This document shows, piece by piece, positions 34,926-43,594 of a DNA stretch of 47,658 bases (its first letter is position 1; each line of letters begins with the position of its first letter). The translations under genes and the position numbers were made by a program. Source of the stretch: Psychrobacter immobilis (GTDB lineage Bacteria > Pseudomonadota > Gammaproteobacteria > Pseudomonadales > Moraxellaceae). Under the pieces are notes generated by a model. That model was not told the DNA's origin, searched no databases, and worked only from the letters and a program-made list of their open reading frames with translations. The DNA lies in assembly GCF_904846185.1 (NCBI RefSeq), contig NZ_CAJGZQ010000026.1, positions 1 to 47,658 of the forward strand, written 5' to 3'.

Positions 34926-37013
34926 ATGCGTACTCAGTCCATCTTAAACCTCTTAGTCATTGATGACGATCAGCTCTATGCTGAGCGCCTTGTGCACTTA
35001 CTAGGTTGCTATTATGACACCATCAATTTAGGGTTTTTGGACGATAAAGAGGAGCTGTTAAAGTCACTGCGACAACCGTGGGATGTCTTGGTGTTTGGCA
35101 ATGCTTATGATATGAGTTTCACCGACGTGGTGGGCGTCGTTCAAGAGCAAAGTATTGATTTGCCTATGATCTGCCTATTCAATGAAGAGATGGTAGCGTC
35201 CACCAATAATGATGAGGGGTTACCTGATATTATTAGCGGCACGATGGTCAAATCGCTCAAAGTAGACCAAGAGATGGCAGTAGTGATGTCTATCTGTCTA
35301 CAGCATGATAATTTACGCAGTCGCCGTGAGCTTAGAACGTTGCGCCATGTTCTCTCTGAAGCAGAGCAACGCGCCAACGTATTGATTAAAAACTCTAAAA
35401 GTGCGGTCGCTTATATTGATCAGGGTATCCATATTTTTGCCAATGACCCTTATCTTCAGCTTTTTGGTTTTGAGTCGATTAATGATGCCATAGGCGTGCC
35501 TGTTGTTGACCTGATTGCAGGCGGTGATAACGTTAAGGGTTTCAAACAGTTCTTACGTCAATTTGATAAAGGCAGCCGCCAAGAAGTCGAGTTCAATTTT
35601 GAAAGTAAGCGGATGGATGGTAGTACTTTTGAGGCAAAGCTACAATTGGCAGCCGCGACCTTAGATGGCGAGCCAGTGACGCAGGTTATTATCCAACAAA
35701 ACCATAATAATAGTGCGGAAGTCGCTAAGCGTTTGGCAGCTGCTGAATGCAAAGACAGCCTGACAGGAATCAACAACCGCCGCGGCTTTGAAGAACAAAT
35801 GGCAATCGTGTACCAGCAAGCACGTCAAGGTGTACTGACGGCTGGGCTTTTGTATATTCAGCTCGATAATGTCGGTAAAATAAGAAGCAGTCTAGGTTTG
35901 CAAGGGGTAGATGCGACCGTCAAGCAAGTCGCCTATGCGTTAGATGAGCTGATATCAGACGGGCATGTGAGTCGTTTTAGTGATACTGCCTTTACCATAC
36001 TGGTCGAGGACAAGAGCACCACAGAGCTTGAAGAACTGGCTAAGCATATTGGTTCACGTATCAGTGATATGCTGATTGAAGTAGATAAGCGTACGACCAG
36101 TACGACTGTCAGTATTGGGATTGTCAAAATCGAAACCAATACAGCAGAGCCAAGTATCGTGCTCGAACGTGCGATGGATGCTATCAATCAGATTATGATA
36201 GAGACCTCTAATCATGGCGGCACCTATCATTTGTACGATCCAAGCGAGCATGCCAATAGTGATGATCATGCGCTTGCCGAATCTTTAGTTGATGCCATTG
36301 CCAATAGCCGTTTTGAGCTGTCATTCCAGCCAATATATGATATTAACAATGACCGAAGCGACTTTTTTGAAGTATATCTGCGGTTGCCATTGGCGGATGC
36401 GGACAATACGATATTGACACCTGATCAATTTATGGCAGTCGCCAAGACGCATAAATTGCTCGAAAAAATAGATCGTTGGGTGCTCATCAATGCCTGTAAA
36501 AAGGTTAATGAGGTACGTAAAACACATCCTGAAGCCAGATTGCTAGTGCAATTGACTAGTGCCTCATTGATAGACAAAAAACTGCCTAGTGTTGCCAGTC
36601 AGCTTATAAAGGCGGTGGGCGGTGCAGCTGGTGTGCTCACCTTGCAGTTCAACGAAAAAGACGTCTCAGACCATCTCACAGTGGCAAAAACACAATTTGC
36701 CGCCCTTAGCCAAGTCAGCTGTCAGATGGGCATCAATAACTTCGGTTCTTCTGCTAAATCCATAGAGATTGTCAGTTTTGTGCAGCCAGATATGGTGCGT
36801 TTAGCACGCAGCTATGTGGATGGCATTGACTCAGCAGACAATTTAGAAACTGTCAAATCACTTATTATGCGTACTAATGAAGTCAATGTGGACGTATTGA
36901 TGCCTTATATTGAAGATGCGGCGACCATGTCCGTTGCTTGGAGCGTGGGCGCGCGCTATTTACAAGGCTATTATTTAGAAGAACCCAGCAGTACGATAAA
37001 GGTTGCGACCTAA
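34926..37013 (+). CDS. fimX: FimX-type degenerate GGDEF-EAL c-di-GMP receptor
   Basis: This 695-residue protein has the layout and length of P. aeruginosa FimX, which binds c-di-GMP through its EAL domain and controls type IV pilus assembly and twitching. The N-terminal receiver-like domain (1-125) has no phospho-Asp at the expected strand end (VFGNAYD). A PAS domain follows (about 150-260). The GGDEF motif is degenerate (SDTAF, 352-356). The EAL motif reads EVY (482-484), the later DDFG block is NNFG, and the usual metal ligands are missing. It should therefore bind rather than make or break c-di-GMP. FQPI in the EAL domain is retained, as in FimX. Partners PilZ and PilB are not in this window. 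Confidence 0.9.
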   Translation: MRTQSILNLLVIDDDQLYAERLVHLLGCYYDTINLGFLDDKEELLKSLRQPWDVLVFGNAYDMSFTDVVGVVQEQSIDLPMICLFNEEMVASTNNDEGLPDIISGTMVKSLKVDQEMAVVMSICLQHDNLRSRRELRTLRHVLSEAEQRANVLIKNSKSAVAYIDQGIHIFANDPYLQLFGFESINDAIGVPVVDLIAGGDNVKGFKQFLRQFDKGSRQEVEFNFESKRMDGSTFEAKLQLAAATLDGEPVTQVIIQQNHNNSAEVAKRLAAAECKDSLTGINNRRGFEEQMAIVYQQARQGVLTAGLLYIQLDNVGKIRSSLGLQGVDATVKQVAYALDELISDGHVSRFSDTAFTILVEDKSTTELEELAKHIGSRISDMLIEVDKRTTSTTVSIGIVKIETNTAEPSIVLERAMDAINQIMIETSNHGGTYHLYDPSEHANSDDHALAESLVDAIANSRFELSFQPIYDINNDRSDFFEVYLRLPLADADNTILTPDQFMAVAKTHKLLEKIDRWVLINACKKVNEVRKTHPEARLLVQLTSASLIDKKLPSVASQLIKAVGGAAGVLTLQFNEKDVSDHLTVAKTQFAALSQVSCQMGINNFGSSAKSIEIVSFVQPDMVRLARSYVDGIDSADNLETVKSLIMRTNEVNVDVLMPYIEDAATMSVAWSVGARYLQGYYLEEPSSTIKVAT

Positions 37014-37303
37014 CGTCATTTAGGATCCGTTTGATATGCAACTATCAACAGTGCCTATTTATGGAATACTCGACACGGCTTAATAGTTCATAAATTCTTT
37101 ATCGTCATACCTTACAAAAGCCTTACTCAAACTGTCCTATAAGCGTTGTTTATTGGCTTAATATGCCCCAATGAATAACGTTATGTTTTTACAAGCAGCT
37201 GTTTAGATGTGAAGAGGGTTCCACTTTGCATGTGTTTGACCCTTACCTTATTGTCTATATTGTTCACCTATAGCTGACATTCCTTAACCAAAGATTGCCG
37301 AAA

Positions 37304-37768
37304 ATGCCCATCATTAATAAATATCAAATAAGCAGTATATTTGCTGCTGTTTTATTGCTCAGCGCTTGCGGAGAAAGTACGCCACCGGATCATCGTGCTG
37401 CTGTGACATTGCCGATCTATACGGAAGGTGATGCTGATAACGGCGCGATCATTTATCAAGACGCTTGTGGTCAATGTCATCAGCTGAATGCGGGGCTCAA
37501 TAAAAAAGGTCCGCAGCTGATGAATATATACGGTGCGCCCGCCGCTGAGCTGGAAGATTACACCTATAGTAACGGGCTAAAAACATCAGGTTGGGTATGG
37601 GATGCGCAAACGCTCGACCCTTATATTGCGGATGCAGAAAAAGCCATGCTAGACTCAAAAATGCTATCAAACCCGATGCCCGATGCCCAAGAACGCGCAG
37701 ATGTCATCGCTTATCTGTCAACGCTTCGTGCCGCCGTGCCGATAACTGAAGATGACTCAAAGCAATAG
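37304..37768 (+). CDS. lipoprotein c-type cytochrome
   Basis: This 154-residue class I cytochrome c has a lipoprotein signal peptide: hydrophobic residues 9-19, lipobox LSAC, lipidated Cys22. The heme site is C55-G-Q-C58-H59. The distal methionine is probably in SKMLSNPMP near residue 130, and the C-terminal helix is ERADVIAYLSTL. It resembles cytochrome c2/c550-type electron carriers, here tethered to the membrane on the periplasmic side. I prefer ATG 37304 over the in-frame TTG at 37295. The redox partners cannot be inferred from the neighbours. Confidence 0.9.
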   Translation: MPIINKYQISSIFAAVLLLSACGESTPPDHRAAVTLPIYTEGDADNGAIIYQDACGQCHQLNAGLNKKGPQLMNIYGAPAAELEDYTYSNGLKTSGWVWDAQTLDPYIADAEKAMLDSKMLSNPMPDAQERADVIAYLSTLRAAVPITEDDSKQ

Positions 37769-37773
37769 CCAAT

Positions 37774-37948
37774 CTATGGCGTGTCCTCAAGCTAAACGAA
37801 AGCGACTAAATGGGCTAAAGATGGTTAAATTTTGCCAAATCATGTCAAACAACTGGTTAATATCTTGATGTTATCTGTGCTATTTTCCTTGTTTGGCTGC
37901 CATTTATCTCATTTTTATCACTACTTTCAAAATAAGAGCACGCCCTAG
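37774..37948 (+). repeat. foldback MITE-like element, copy A
   Basis: This 175-bp repeat starts CTATGGCGTGTCCTCA and ends GAGCACGCCCTAG. It is clearly homologous to the reverse complement of 46665-46840: blocks TAAATGGGCTAAA, ATGGTTAAAT, TTGCCAAA, GTCAAACA, CTGGTTAATATC and CTATTTTCC are shared in the same order. The ends are inverted repeats of each other, and the centre folds (AATATC-TT-GATGTT, 37859-37872). There is no ORF. It fills most of the gap between the cytochrome gene and moxR. Confidence 0.85.
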
Positions 37949-37986
37949 AAACACTAATCCCATAAGAAATGAGCCAATAATTGACT

Positions 37987-39015
37987 ATGACCCACGCAGC
38001 TATCGATAGAGCCATTACAACACCACATCAGTCAGCAGCAGAGGTGATTCATAAGTCGCCCTTTAGCGCTGCCGATTATCGTCACAATCAGCAAAAAATT
38101 GCCCAACTTATGGCGCAGCTAAATCATATTGTGTTAGATAAGCCGCAAGTGGTTAAGCTTGCGCTGAGTGGTATTTTGGCAGGTGGACATCTGTTACTGC
38201 AAGATCTGCCGGGTATGGGCAAGACGACGTTGGCGCAAGGCTTGGCGCAATTATTAGGCTTGAGCTTTAGCCGTGTACAGTTCACCAATGATATGCTGCC
38301 AGCAGATATCTTAGGCATGAGCATTTATGATCAAAAGAAACAGCAATTTGAGTTTCGAGCAGGTCCTATTTTTACTCAGCTGCTACTCGCTGATGAGATT
38401 AATCGCTCTAGCCCTAAGACGCAAAGCGCGTTACTAGAAGCGATGGAAGAACGGCAAGTCACTCAAGATGGGCAAACCTATCCTTTGCCGCAGCCGTTTT
38501 TTGTCATTGCAACCCAAAATCCTTTGCAGCAAGCAGGTGTCTATCCGCTTCCTGAATCACAGCTAGATAGATTCTTACTATGCTTGTCGCTTGGTTATCC
38601 GTCGCCTACCGCAGAGCGTGAGCTATTAAAAGGTCAGGATCGCCGCGAGCTACTAAAAAATTTAGATGCGCTGCTTGATACCGAGGCGGTCTTATTAGCA
38701 CAGCAAGGTGTTAAACACGTTTATGTTGCGGATGTGGTCTTGGATTATCTGCAGCGATTGGTCGCAAAGACACGAGCAAGCTCCGAGTATCATGGCTTAT
38801 CACCGCGTGGAGTATTGTCGCTACAGCGTGCTGCGCAGGCTTATGCGTACGTATCGGGGCATGTGGAAGTGACACCTGAGGATATCCAAGCGGTGTTTGC
38901 CGCGGTCACAGATCATCGTCTCGGTCAGCGCTTTGTCCCAGCGCATGTGACTGGTGGGCAGGCGACGCAGACCATCGCACAACGTATATTGGCAGAAGTG
39001 GCTGTTATCAGTTAA
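37987..39015 (+). CDS. MoxR-family AAA+ ATPase
   Basis: This 342-residue AAA+ protein has Walker A LPGMGKTT at about P75-T81, a Walker B region LLADEINR, SPKTQSALLEAMEERQVT after it and the ATQNPLQQAGVYPLPESQLDRF block (sensor 1 and arginine finger region), all diagnostic of MoxR. MoxR ATPases act as chaperones for assembly or activation of partner complexes, often with a DUF58 protein, as here. I start at ATG 37987; a TTG at 37981 is also in frame. Downstream are DUF58 and transglutaminase genes, a conserved trio. Confidence 0.95.
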   Translation: MTHAAIDRAITTPHQSAAEVIHKSPFSAADYRHNQQKIAQLMAQLNHIVLDKPQVVKLALSGILAGGHLLLQDLPGMGKTTLAQGLAQLLGLSFSRVQFTNDMLPADILGMSIYDQKKQQFEFRAGPIFTQLLLADEINRSSPKTQSALLEAMEERQVTQDGQTYPLPQPFFVIATQNPLQQAGVYPLPESQLDRFLLCLSLGYPSPTAERELLKGQDRRELLKNLDALLDTEAVLLAQQGVKHVYVADVVLDYLQRLVAKTRASSEYHGLSPRGVLSLQRAAQAYAYVSGHVEVTPEDIQAVFAAVTDHRLGQRFVPAHVTGGQATQTIAQRILAEVAVIS

Positions 39016-39162
39016 ATGATGGTTATTTAAATAGTTGTTACTTCAATCACTATTATCTGAGTATTTATTTTTTAGCTGCTTGTTGTCTCATGGCGTATTT
39101 GTTTTAAAACTATCACCAATTGTGAATGAGAGTATCAATTTTATGGTAAGGATAGTGTAGTC

Positions 39163-40212
39163 ATGAGCTTTTTGCCAAAAGCCTTAACCGTACCAGCCAC
39201 TTCCACATTAAGCCGTTGGTTTGCCTCGCGTGCGCCCAAAAGCGATAGCGCCCCCCTCAATTTGCGTAACGTCTATATCTTTTTTAGCCGTGAAGGGACG
39301 CTATATGCAGTGTTATTAATCATCACCTTTATCGCTGGCATTAACTATGGCAATAACTTGGTGTTAGGTTTATGTTTTTATTTGGTCAGCGTCTGGCTTA
39401 TCAGCTTTCATGTGACCTTTGCCCACATTTCAGGTCTGCAAGTACGTTTGCTTGAAGTGACCATGGCAGAAGCGGGCGCGCCTGTCTGGGTGACTTTGCA
39501 GTTGCGCAGTGAGAGCCGTCAACCGAGACGACAGTTGTTATTTAGCTTTGAGCAGACTGATGACAAGGCTAATAGCAAGAAAGATAAAAAAGCCCATAAA
39601 AAAATCAAACATGGCGCTGATAATAAACAGTCAATACTGGTGACACGACTGCAAGGCGAGAAAATTATTCGCTTGCCAGTCCCGACGCAGAATCGTGGGC
39701 AGTTTGAATTACCACGCTTAAAAATAAAAACGGTTTATCCTTTGGGCATTATGCGGGCGTGGTCCTATGTTTATTTTGCCCGTACTGCTTGGGTCTATCC
39801 AAAACCTGAAGTGTTTGATTGGCAAGCGCAATATGCCGTTGCCAGTCAAAAAGATTTGCCAACAGGTGGGCAATATCGGCAAGGTCAAGATGATTTTGAG
39901 CGGCTAGATAACTATGTTGAAGGCGAGTCGCTGGCACGGGTATCGTGGGGACATGTAGCACGTGGTCAAGGCATGTTTACCAAGCACTTTGCTGATCCAG
40001 TTGGTCATGAGCAAACGTTGGATTATGCTGATATGCCAGCAGCACATCATGAGCAAAAACTCGCACAACTGGCGTATGGGGCGATGAAATTAGGTGAGCT
40101 GGGCGTGACATTTCATATGCGCTTACCCAATGATACCCATTCTACTGCACCAATGGATGAAGGCGACAGTTTTGCACAAGCGTGCTTGCTAAGGTTGGCG
40201 AAAGCACAATGA
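39163..40212 (+). CDS. DUF58 domain protein
   Basis: This 349-residue protein has two adjacent membrane segments at about 45-85 (TLYAVLLIITFIAGINYG, LVLGLCFYLVSVWLISF). The cytoplasmic domain contains the YPLGIMRAWSYV motif and the DUF58 signature region (DFERLDNYVEGESLARVSWGHVARGQGMFTKHF). A charged Lys-rich insert lies at about 130-160. The VWA-like C-terminal part seen in other DUF58 proteins is short. Its stop overlaps the next start as ATGA, so translation is coupled with the transglutaminase gene. It probably works with the MoxR ATPase. Confidence 0.92.
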   Translation: MSFLPKALTVPATSTLSRWFASRAPKSDSAPLNLRNVYIFFSREGTLYAVLLIITFIAGINYGNNLVLGLCFYLVSVWLISFHVTFAHISGLQVRLLEVTMAEAGAPVWVTLQLRSESRQPRRQLLFSFEQTDDKANSKKDKKAHKKIKHGADNKQSILVTRLQGEKIIRLPVPTQNRGQFELPRLKIKTVYPLGIMRAWSYVYFARTAWVYPKPEVFDWQAQYAVASQKDLPTGGQYRQGQDDFERLDNYVEGESLARVSWGHVARGQGMFTKHFADPVGHEQTLDYADMPAAHHEQKLAQLAYGAMKLGELGVTFHMRLPNDTHSTAPMDEGDSFAQACLLRLAKAQ

Positions 40213-42467
40213 CTAATAGGACCAACTCAAAAAAACTCCCTACAAATGACGCTGAAAACACATTTATAGGTTTTCCTGAAACAAGTCCCACAAGCTTTGA
40301 GCAGTTGGCACTGGGTCAAAACGTCACTGATCGTGCTATACAGGATAGCGCTGCAAAATGGACTCGTAAGCTATTCGCCTTGCCTGCTTATTATTGGGTA
40401 CTAATTGCTCAAATTACCGTTATTTTACCTCATGCGGCGCATCTGCCGTTTTGGTTGATAGGTTTTGCGGTGGTCAGCATTGCCGCACAGTTACCGTCTA
40501 TAAAAGCTAAGTTCAAAAAAATAGCGCATTTAAAACGTGTCTATCAAGGCATGCAAATGCTCGGCTTTTTATTGGGGCTGGCAGGTCTATGGCTGACTTA
40601 CAATACAGCGTTTGGACTGGATATGGGCGTGGCGTTTTTAGTGCTATGTCTCATTAGCAAGCTGTGGGAGATGTATAAACGGCGTGATGCTTATGTGGTC
40701 CTAAATTTATCACTGTTTGTTCTTGCTGCGCTGTTTTTGATGGATCAAGGTCTTGTTACGACTTTAGAAGTGATTGTTGGTGCAGTTATCATTTTATTGG
40801 CATTTATTGCGCTTAATGATGATGGCAACACTCGCGGTGATGGTCGCTTGCGTACTTTGGGTGTGCTGGGTATCGGGGCGTTGCCGTTATTAGTCGTGCT
40901 ATTTTTGTTCTTCCCGCGCTTGCCACCACTATGGTCAGTACAGCTATCAGGTCAGCAAGCAACCACTGGCGTGTCCGACAGTATGTCGCCCGGTGATTTT
41001 GCCAATTTAGGACAATCTACTGAGCTGGCGTTTCGGGTAGAGTTTGCAGATAATCGCCCGCCGCAACAGCAGTTGTATTGGCGTGGTTTGGTGTTTAGCG
41101 ACTTTGATGGAATTACATGGCGTCCTAGCCCTCAGCAACGACAATGGCGACCTGCACCGCAAATGCCATATTGGATTGAGAATGCCTTTGCAACTGTCCC
41201 CGACTCAGTAAAAACTACGCCTACCAGCTATGAAATTATCTTAGAGCCGACGCAGCAAAACTGGCTATTTGGACTTGATTATCCTTTTGCTCAGCGCCAA
41301 GACGTCAGTATCACCTCAGACTTTACCCTATTAAAAGACCAGCCGGTTACCCAACAGCTGCGCTACGAGGTATTGCAATTTGCACCGATGCGTATTGACC
41401 CTGTTCTCTCTGATGAGTTGCGACGTTTGAATCTTGCCTTGCCAGCCGATGGAAATCCGCAAGCACGCGCGTTGGCACAGCAGCTATTTGCGCAATCAGA
41501 CTCAGACCCAGTGCGTTATATGGCGGCTATTGAACGCTGGATTAATCAAACAGAATTTCGTTATACGTTATCACCGCCACGGCTGAATAATAACCGTATT
41601 GACGAGTTTTTATTTGAGACCAAAGCGGGATTTTGTGAGCATTATTCTTCAAGTTTTACGTTTATGATGCGGGCAGCTGGCATACCTGCACGGGTCGTGG
41701 CAGGCTATCAAGGTGGCGAGCTAAGCCGCAGTGGTAATGTTTGGGAAGTACGGCAAAAGGATGCGCACGCTTGGACAGAGGTTTGGCTTGAGGGTCAAGG
41801 CTGGGTACGTGTCGATCCGACGGCTTTTGTTGCGCCTGAGCGCGTCGAGCAAGGGATGGATGCGCTGACGCAATCGCAGGGAGCGGCGATGTTTGGTGAT
41901 GGTGCTGGAGCACAAATCAGCTATCAGCAGTATCAAATGCTACAAACCTTACGTCGTCTCTCAGATCAAGCCAGCTACTATTGGCAAAAAGACGTCGTCG
42001 GTTACGATCAGGACAAACAAGCTGACTCGCTACTCAAATGGTTCAACATCCGCTCAGTCATGCAGCAAATTATTTGGTTGGCAGCGAGTGCTATCACTGT
42101 CATGGCTATTTTAATCTTTGTCATTTGGCAACGCCGCCGCAAGCGCTGGCATCCAGCAGACCAGCCGCTTGCACAGCTATCAAAACGTATTGGCAAAAGT
42201 GATAAAGCGCTTACTCGTCAAGAGAGCGAAGGACAGCTTGCTTGGCTTGAGCGTGTGGCAATGGCTATTGATTTAAATTCCGAAGGTGGTGTTGATACCT
42301 ATTTAACAGATAGTGGTCATTCAGATATTGTCAAAGCAAAAATTATGCAGATGAGGCAGGACTATCGTCAGCTCCGTTATGGGCGTCTAAGCACATTTGA
42401 AACCAATCATAGCGAATACCAAGCCGTACTCAAACAGCTTAAGAAAGATGCACGTGAATTGTTCTAA
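40209..42467 (+). CDS. membrane transglutaminase-like protein (DUF3488 / TGase core / DUF4129)
   Basis: This 752-residue protein starts at ATG 40209, which overlaps the DUF58 stop (ATGA); the longer frame from TTG 40182 is less likely. Membrane segments cover about 60-250 (DUF3488). The periplasmic transglutaminase core holds a Cys-His-Asp triad: Cys476 (GFCEHYSSSF), His520 (DAHAWTEVW) and Asp536 (VRVDPT). A membrane segment near 625-645 is followed by the cytoplasmic DUF4129 tail. The family is taken to act as protease, peptidase or transamidase on envelope substrates; the substrate is not known. Confidence 0.95.
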   Translation: MTNRTNSKKLPTNDAENTFIGFPETSPTSFEQLALGQNVTDRAIQDSAAKWTRKLFALPAYYWVLIAQITVILPHAAHLPFWLIGFAVVSIAAQLPSIKAKFKKIAHLKRVYQGMQMLGFLLGLAGLWLTYNTAFGLDMGVAFLVLCLISKLWEMYKRRDAYVVLNLSLFVLAALFLMDQGLVTTLEVIVGAVIILLAFIALNDDGNTRGDGRLRTLGVLGIGALPLLVVLFLFFPRLPPLWSVQLSGQQATTGVSDSMSPGDFANLGQSTELAFRVEFADNRPPQQQLYWRGLVFSDFDGITWRPSPQQRQWRPAPQMPYWIENAFATVPDSVKTTPTSYEIILEPTQQNWLFGLDYPFAQRQDVSITSDFTLLKDQPVTQQLRYEVLQFAPMRIDPVLSDELRRLNLALPADGNPQARALAQQLFAQSDSDPVRYMAAIERWINQTEFRYTLSPPRLNNNRIDEFLFETKAGFCEHYSSSFTFMMRAAGIPARVVAGYQGGELSRSGNVWEVRQKDAHAWTEVWLEGQGWVRVDPTAFVAPERVEQGMDALTQSQGAAMFGDGAGAQISYQQYQMLQTLRRLSDQASYYWQKDVVGYDQDKQADSLLKWFNIRSVMQQIIWLAASAITVMAILIFVIWQRRRKRWHPADQPLAQLSKRIGKSDKALTRQESEGQLAWLERVAMAIDLNSEGGVDTYLTDSGHSDIVKAKIMQMRQDYRQLRYGRLSTFETNHSEYQAVLKQLKKDARELF

Positions 42468-42534
42468 TGGCTGCTCTGTGAAGGCGTTGCTTAGCACGTG
42501 ATAAAAAGTTAAGGATAATAAAGGAGGCGGTTCT

Positions 42535-42822
42535 ATGGCAATCTACGTAGATTTTATGCAGATAGAATTTAAAGGCTATAAATGGTGCCATATGCTGGCG
42601 GATACGCTACAAGAATTGCATGATTTTGCCGCACTAATTGAAGTGGATAAGCGCTTATTCCATCGAAACGCCAGCTATCCGCACTATGACGTCACGGTAC
42701 AAATGCGAGAAATAGCGATTGAATATGGGGCTATTCCTGCTGGTCGAAAAAAGATTATCGAATGTGCAAAGAAGTTAAAAATAGAGTTGCATGAGCAAAT
42801 CGCACAGTCTGAGGATTGCTAG
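42535..42822 (+). CDS. DUF4031 family protein
   Basis: This 95-residue cytoplasmic protein is a complete DUF4031: it begins MAIYVDFMQI, contains KWCHMLADT-LQELHDFA, and the HRNASYPHYDV block around residue 42. The function of this family is unknown. It has an excellent ribosome-binding site (AAAGGAGGCGGTTCT). It lies 67 bp behind the transglutaminase gene and ahead of a strong terminator, so it is probably the last gene of the moxR cluster transcript. Confidence 0.9.
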   Translation: MAIYVDFMQIEFKGYKWCHMLADTLQELHDFAALIEVDKRLFHRNASYPHYDVTVQMREIAIEYGAIPAGRKKIIECAKKLKIELHEQIAQSEDC

Positions 42823-42844
42823 TACGTTAATCTTCTAGAGATAT

Positions 42845-42880
42845 AAAAAGGTGGGAGTGCTTTTGCATCCCACCTTTTTT
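42845..42880. terminator. bidirectional terminator between DUF4031 and DUF302 genes
   Basis: Stem AAAAAGGTGGGA (42845-42856) / TCCCACCTTTTT (42868-42879), extended inward by TGC/GCA around a TTTT loop with one bulged G. A and T runs on both flanks allow use from either strand. Confidence 0.92.
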
Positions 42881-42902
42881 TGTTCAGGTTTTCATTTATA
42901 GC

Positions 42903-43421
42903 TTATTTTGCAATAGCTGCTTTACTAACGCCATTAAGGGCTTTTGCGATGCTATCAATAGCAGTATCACAACCCTTTATATTATGGCGGTCTTTGAGAT
43001 ATTCAGGATTGTTGTACGACAACCAGACCTTTTTATCGGCATCTTCACTGATAAGGATTTTTTGCGGCAGATCGATAGCGACGCTTTGCTCGCAATTCAT
43101 CAACGGCGTACCCGCTTTTGGATTACCAAACATGATGACCTGCGTCGGTCTTAATGTTAAATTGACACCTTGGGCGTTCTTTTGATGATCGACGCGCGCA
43201 AATACTTTCATACCTTTGCTTTCAATAATTGCCGCCAGTTTATCAGCGGTATCTTGCACGGAATGATTGCTTTGCAGCGTAACCAAGCCTTTTTCGGCAT
43301 CGATAGCAGTCATCGTTGCTGGCATTGATGGCATCTTATCAGGCGCTTTTAAAATATTTTCAACACTGGCGCAGGAGGATACGACCAATGCTAGGGCAGC
43401 GATAGAGAGAATCTTAAGCAT
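42903..43421 (-). CDS. DUF302 lipoprotein
   Basis: This 172-residue protein has a lipoprotein-like signal peptide (LKILSIAALALVVSSC, Cys17). Its DUF302 domain (about 45-165) has VIMFGNPKAGTPLM and VWLSYNNPEYLKDRH, the strongest family blocks. DUF302 proteins are periplasmic and of uncertain function. I start at ATG 43421 because AAAAGGAC lies 6 bases upstream; the frame can be extended to 43442 but would break that spacing. It is single-gene, ending at the shared terminator. Confidence 0.88.
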   Translation of the reverse strand: MLKILSIAALALVVSSCASVENILKAPDKMPSMPATMTAIDAEKGLVTLQSNHSVQDTADKLAAIIESKGMKVFARVDHQKNAQGVNLTLRPTQVIMFGNPKAGTPLMNCEQSVAIDLPQKILISEDADKKVWLSYNNPEYLKDRHNIKGCDTAIDSIAKALNGVSKAAIAK

Positions 43422-43594
43422 GAAAAGTCCTTTTATTGTCATTGTTTATTCAGCGAATGATGGCTGACAACATCGAATATTTAGTGTGAACCATAATATT
43501 CCTTGTGCTTAGTAGTATTGTGCGTAATAAACCGCGCATAGTAAAGCCTCGCATTGCAACACACCTTAAAGAATGCCTAAGCCAAAACGCATAG

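Noticed and set aside
40182..40208. Upstream TTG start for the transglutaminase gene
   Set aside because: The ATGA overlap at 40209-40212 with the DUF58 stop is a standard coupled start.
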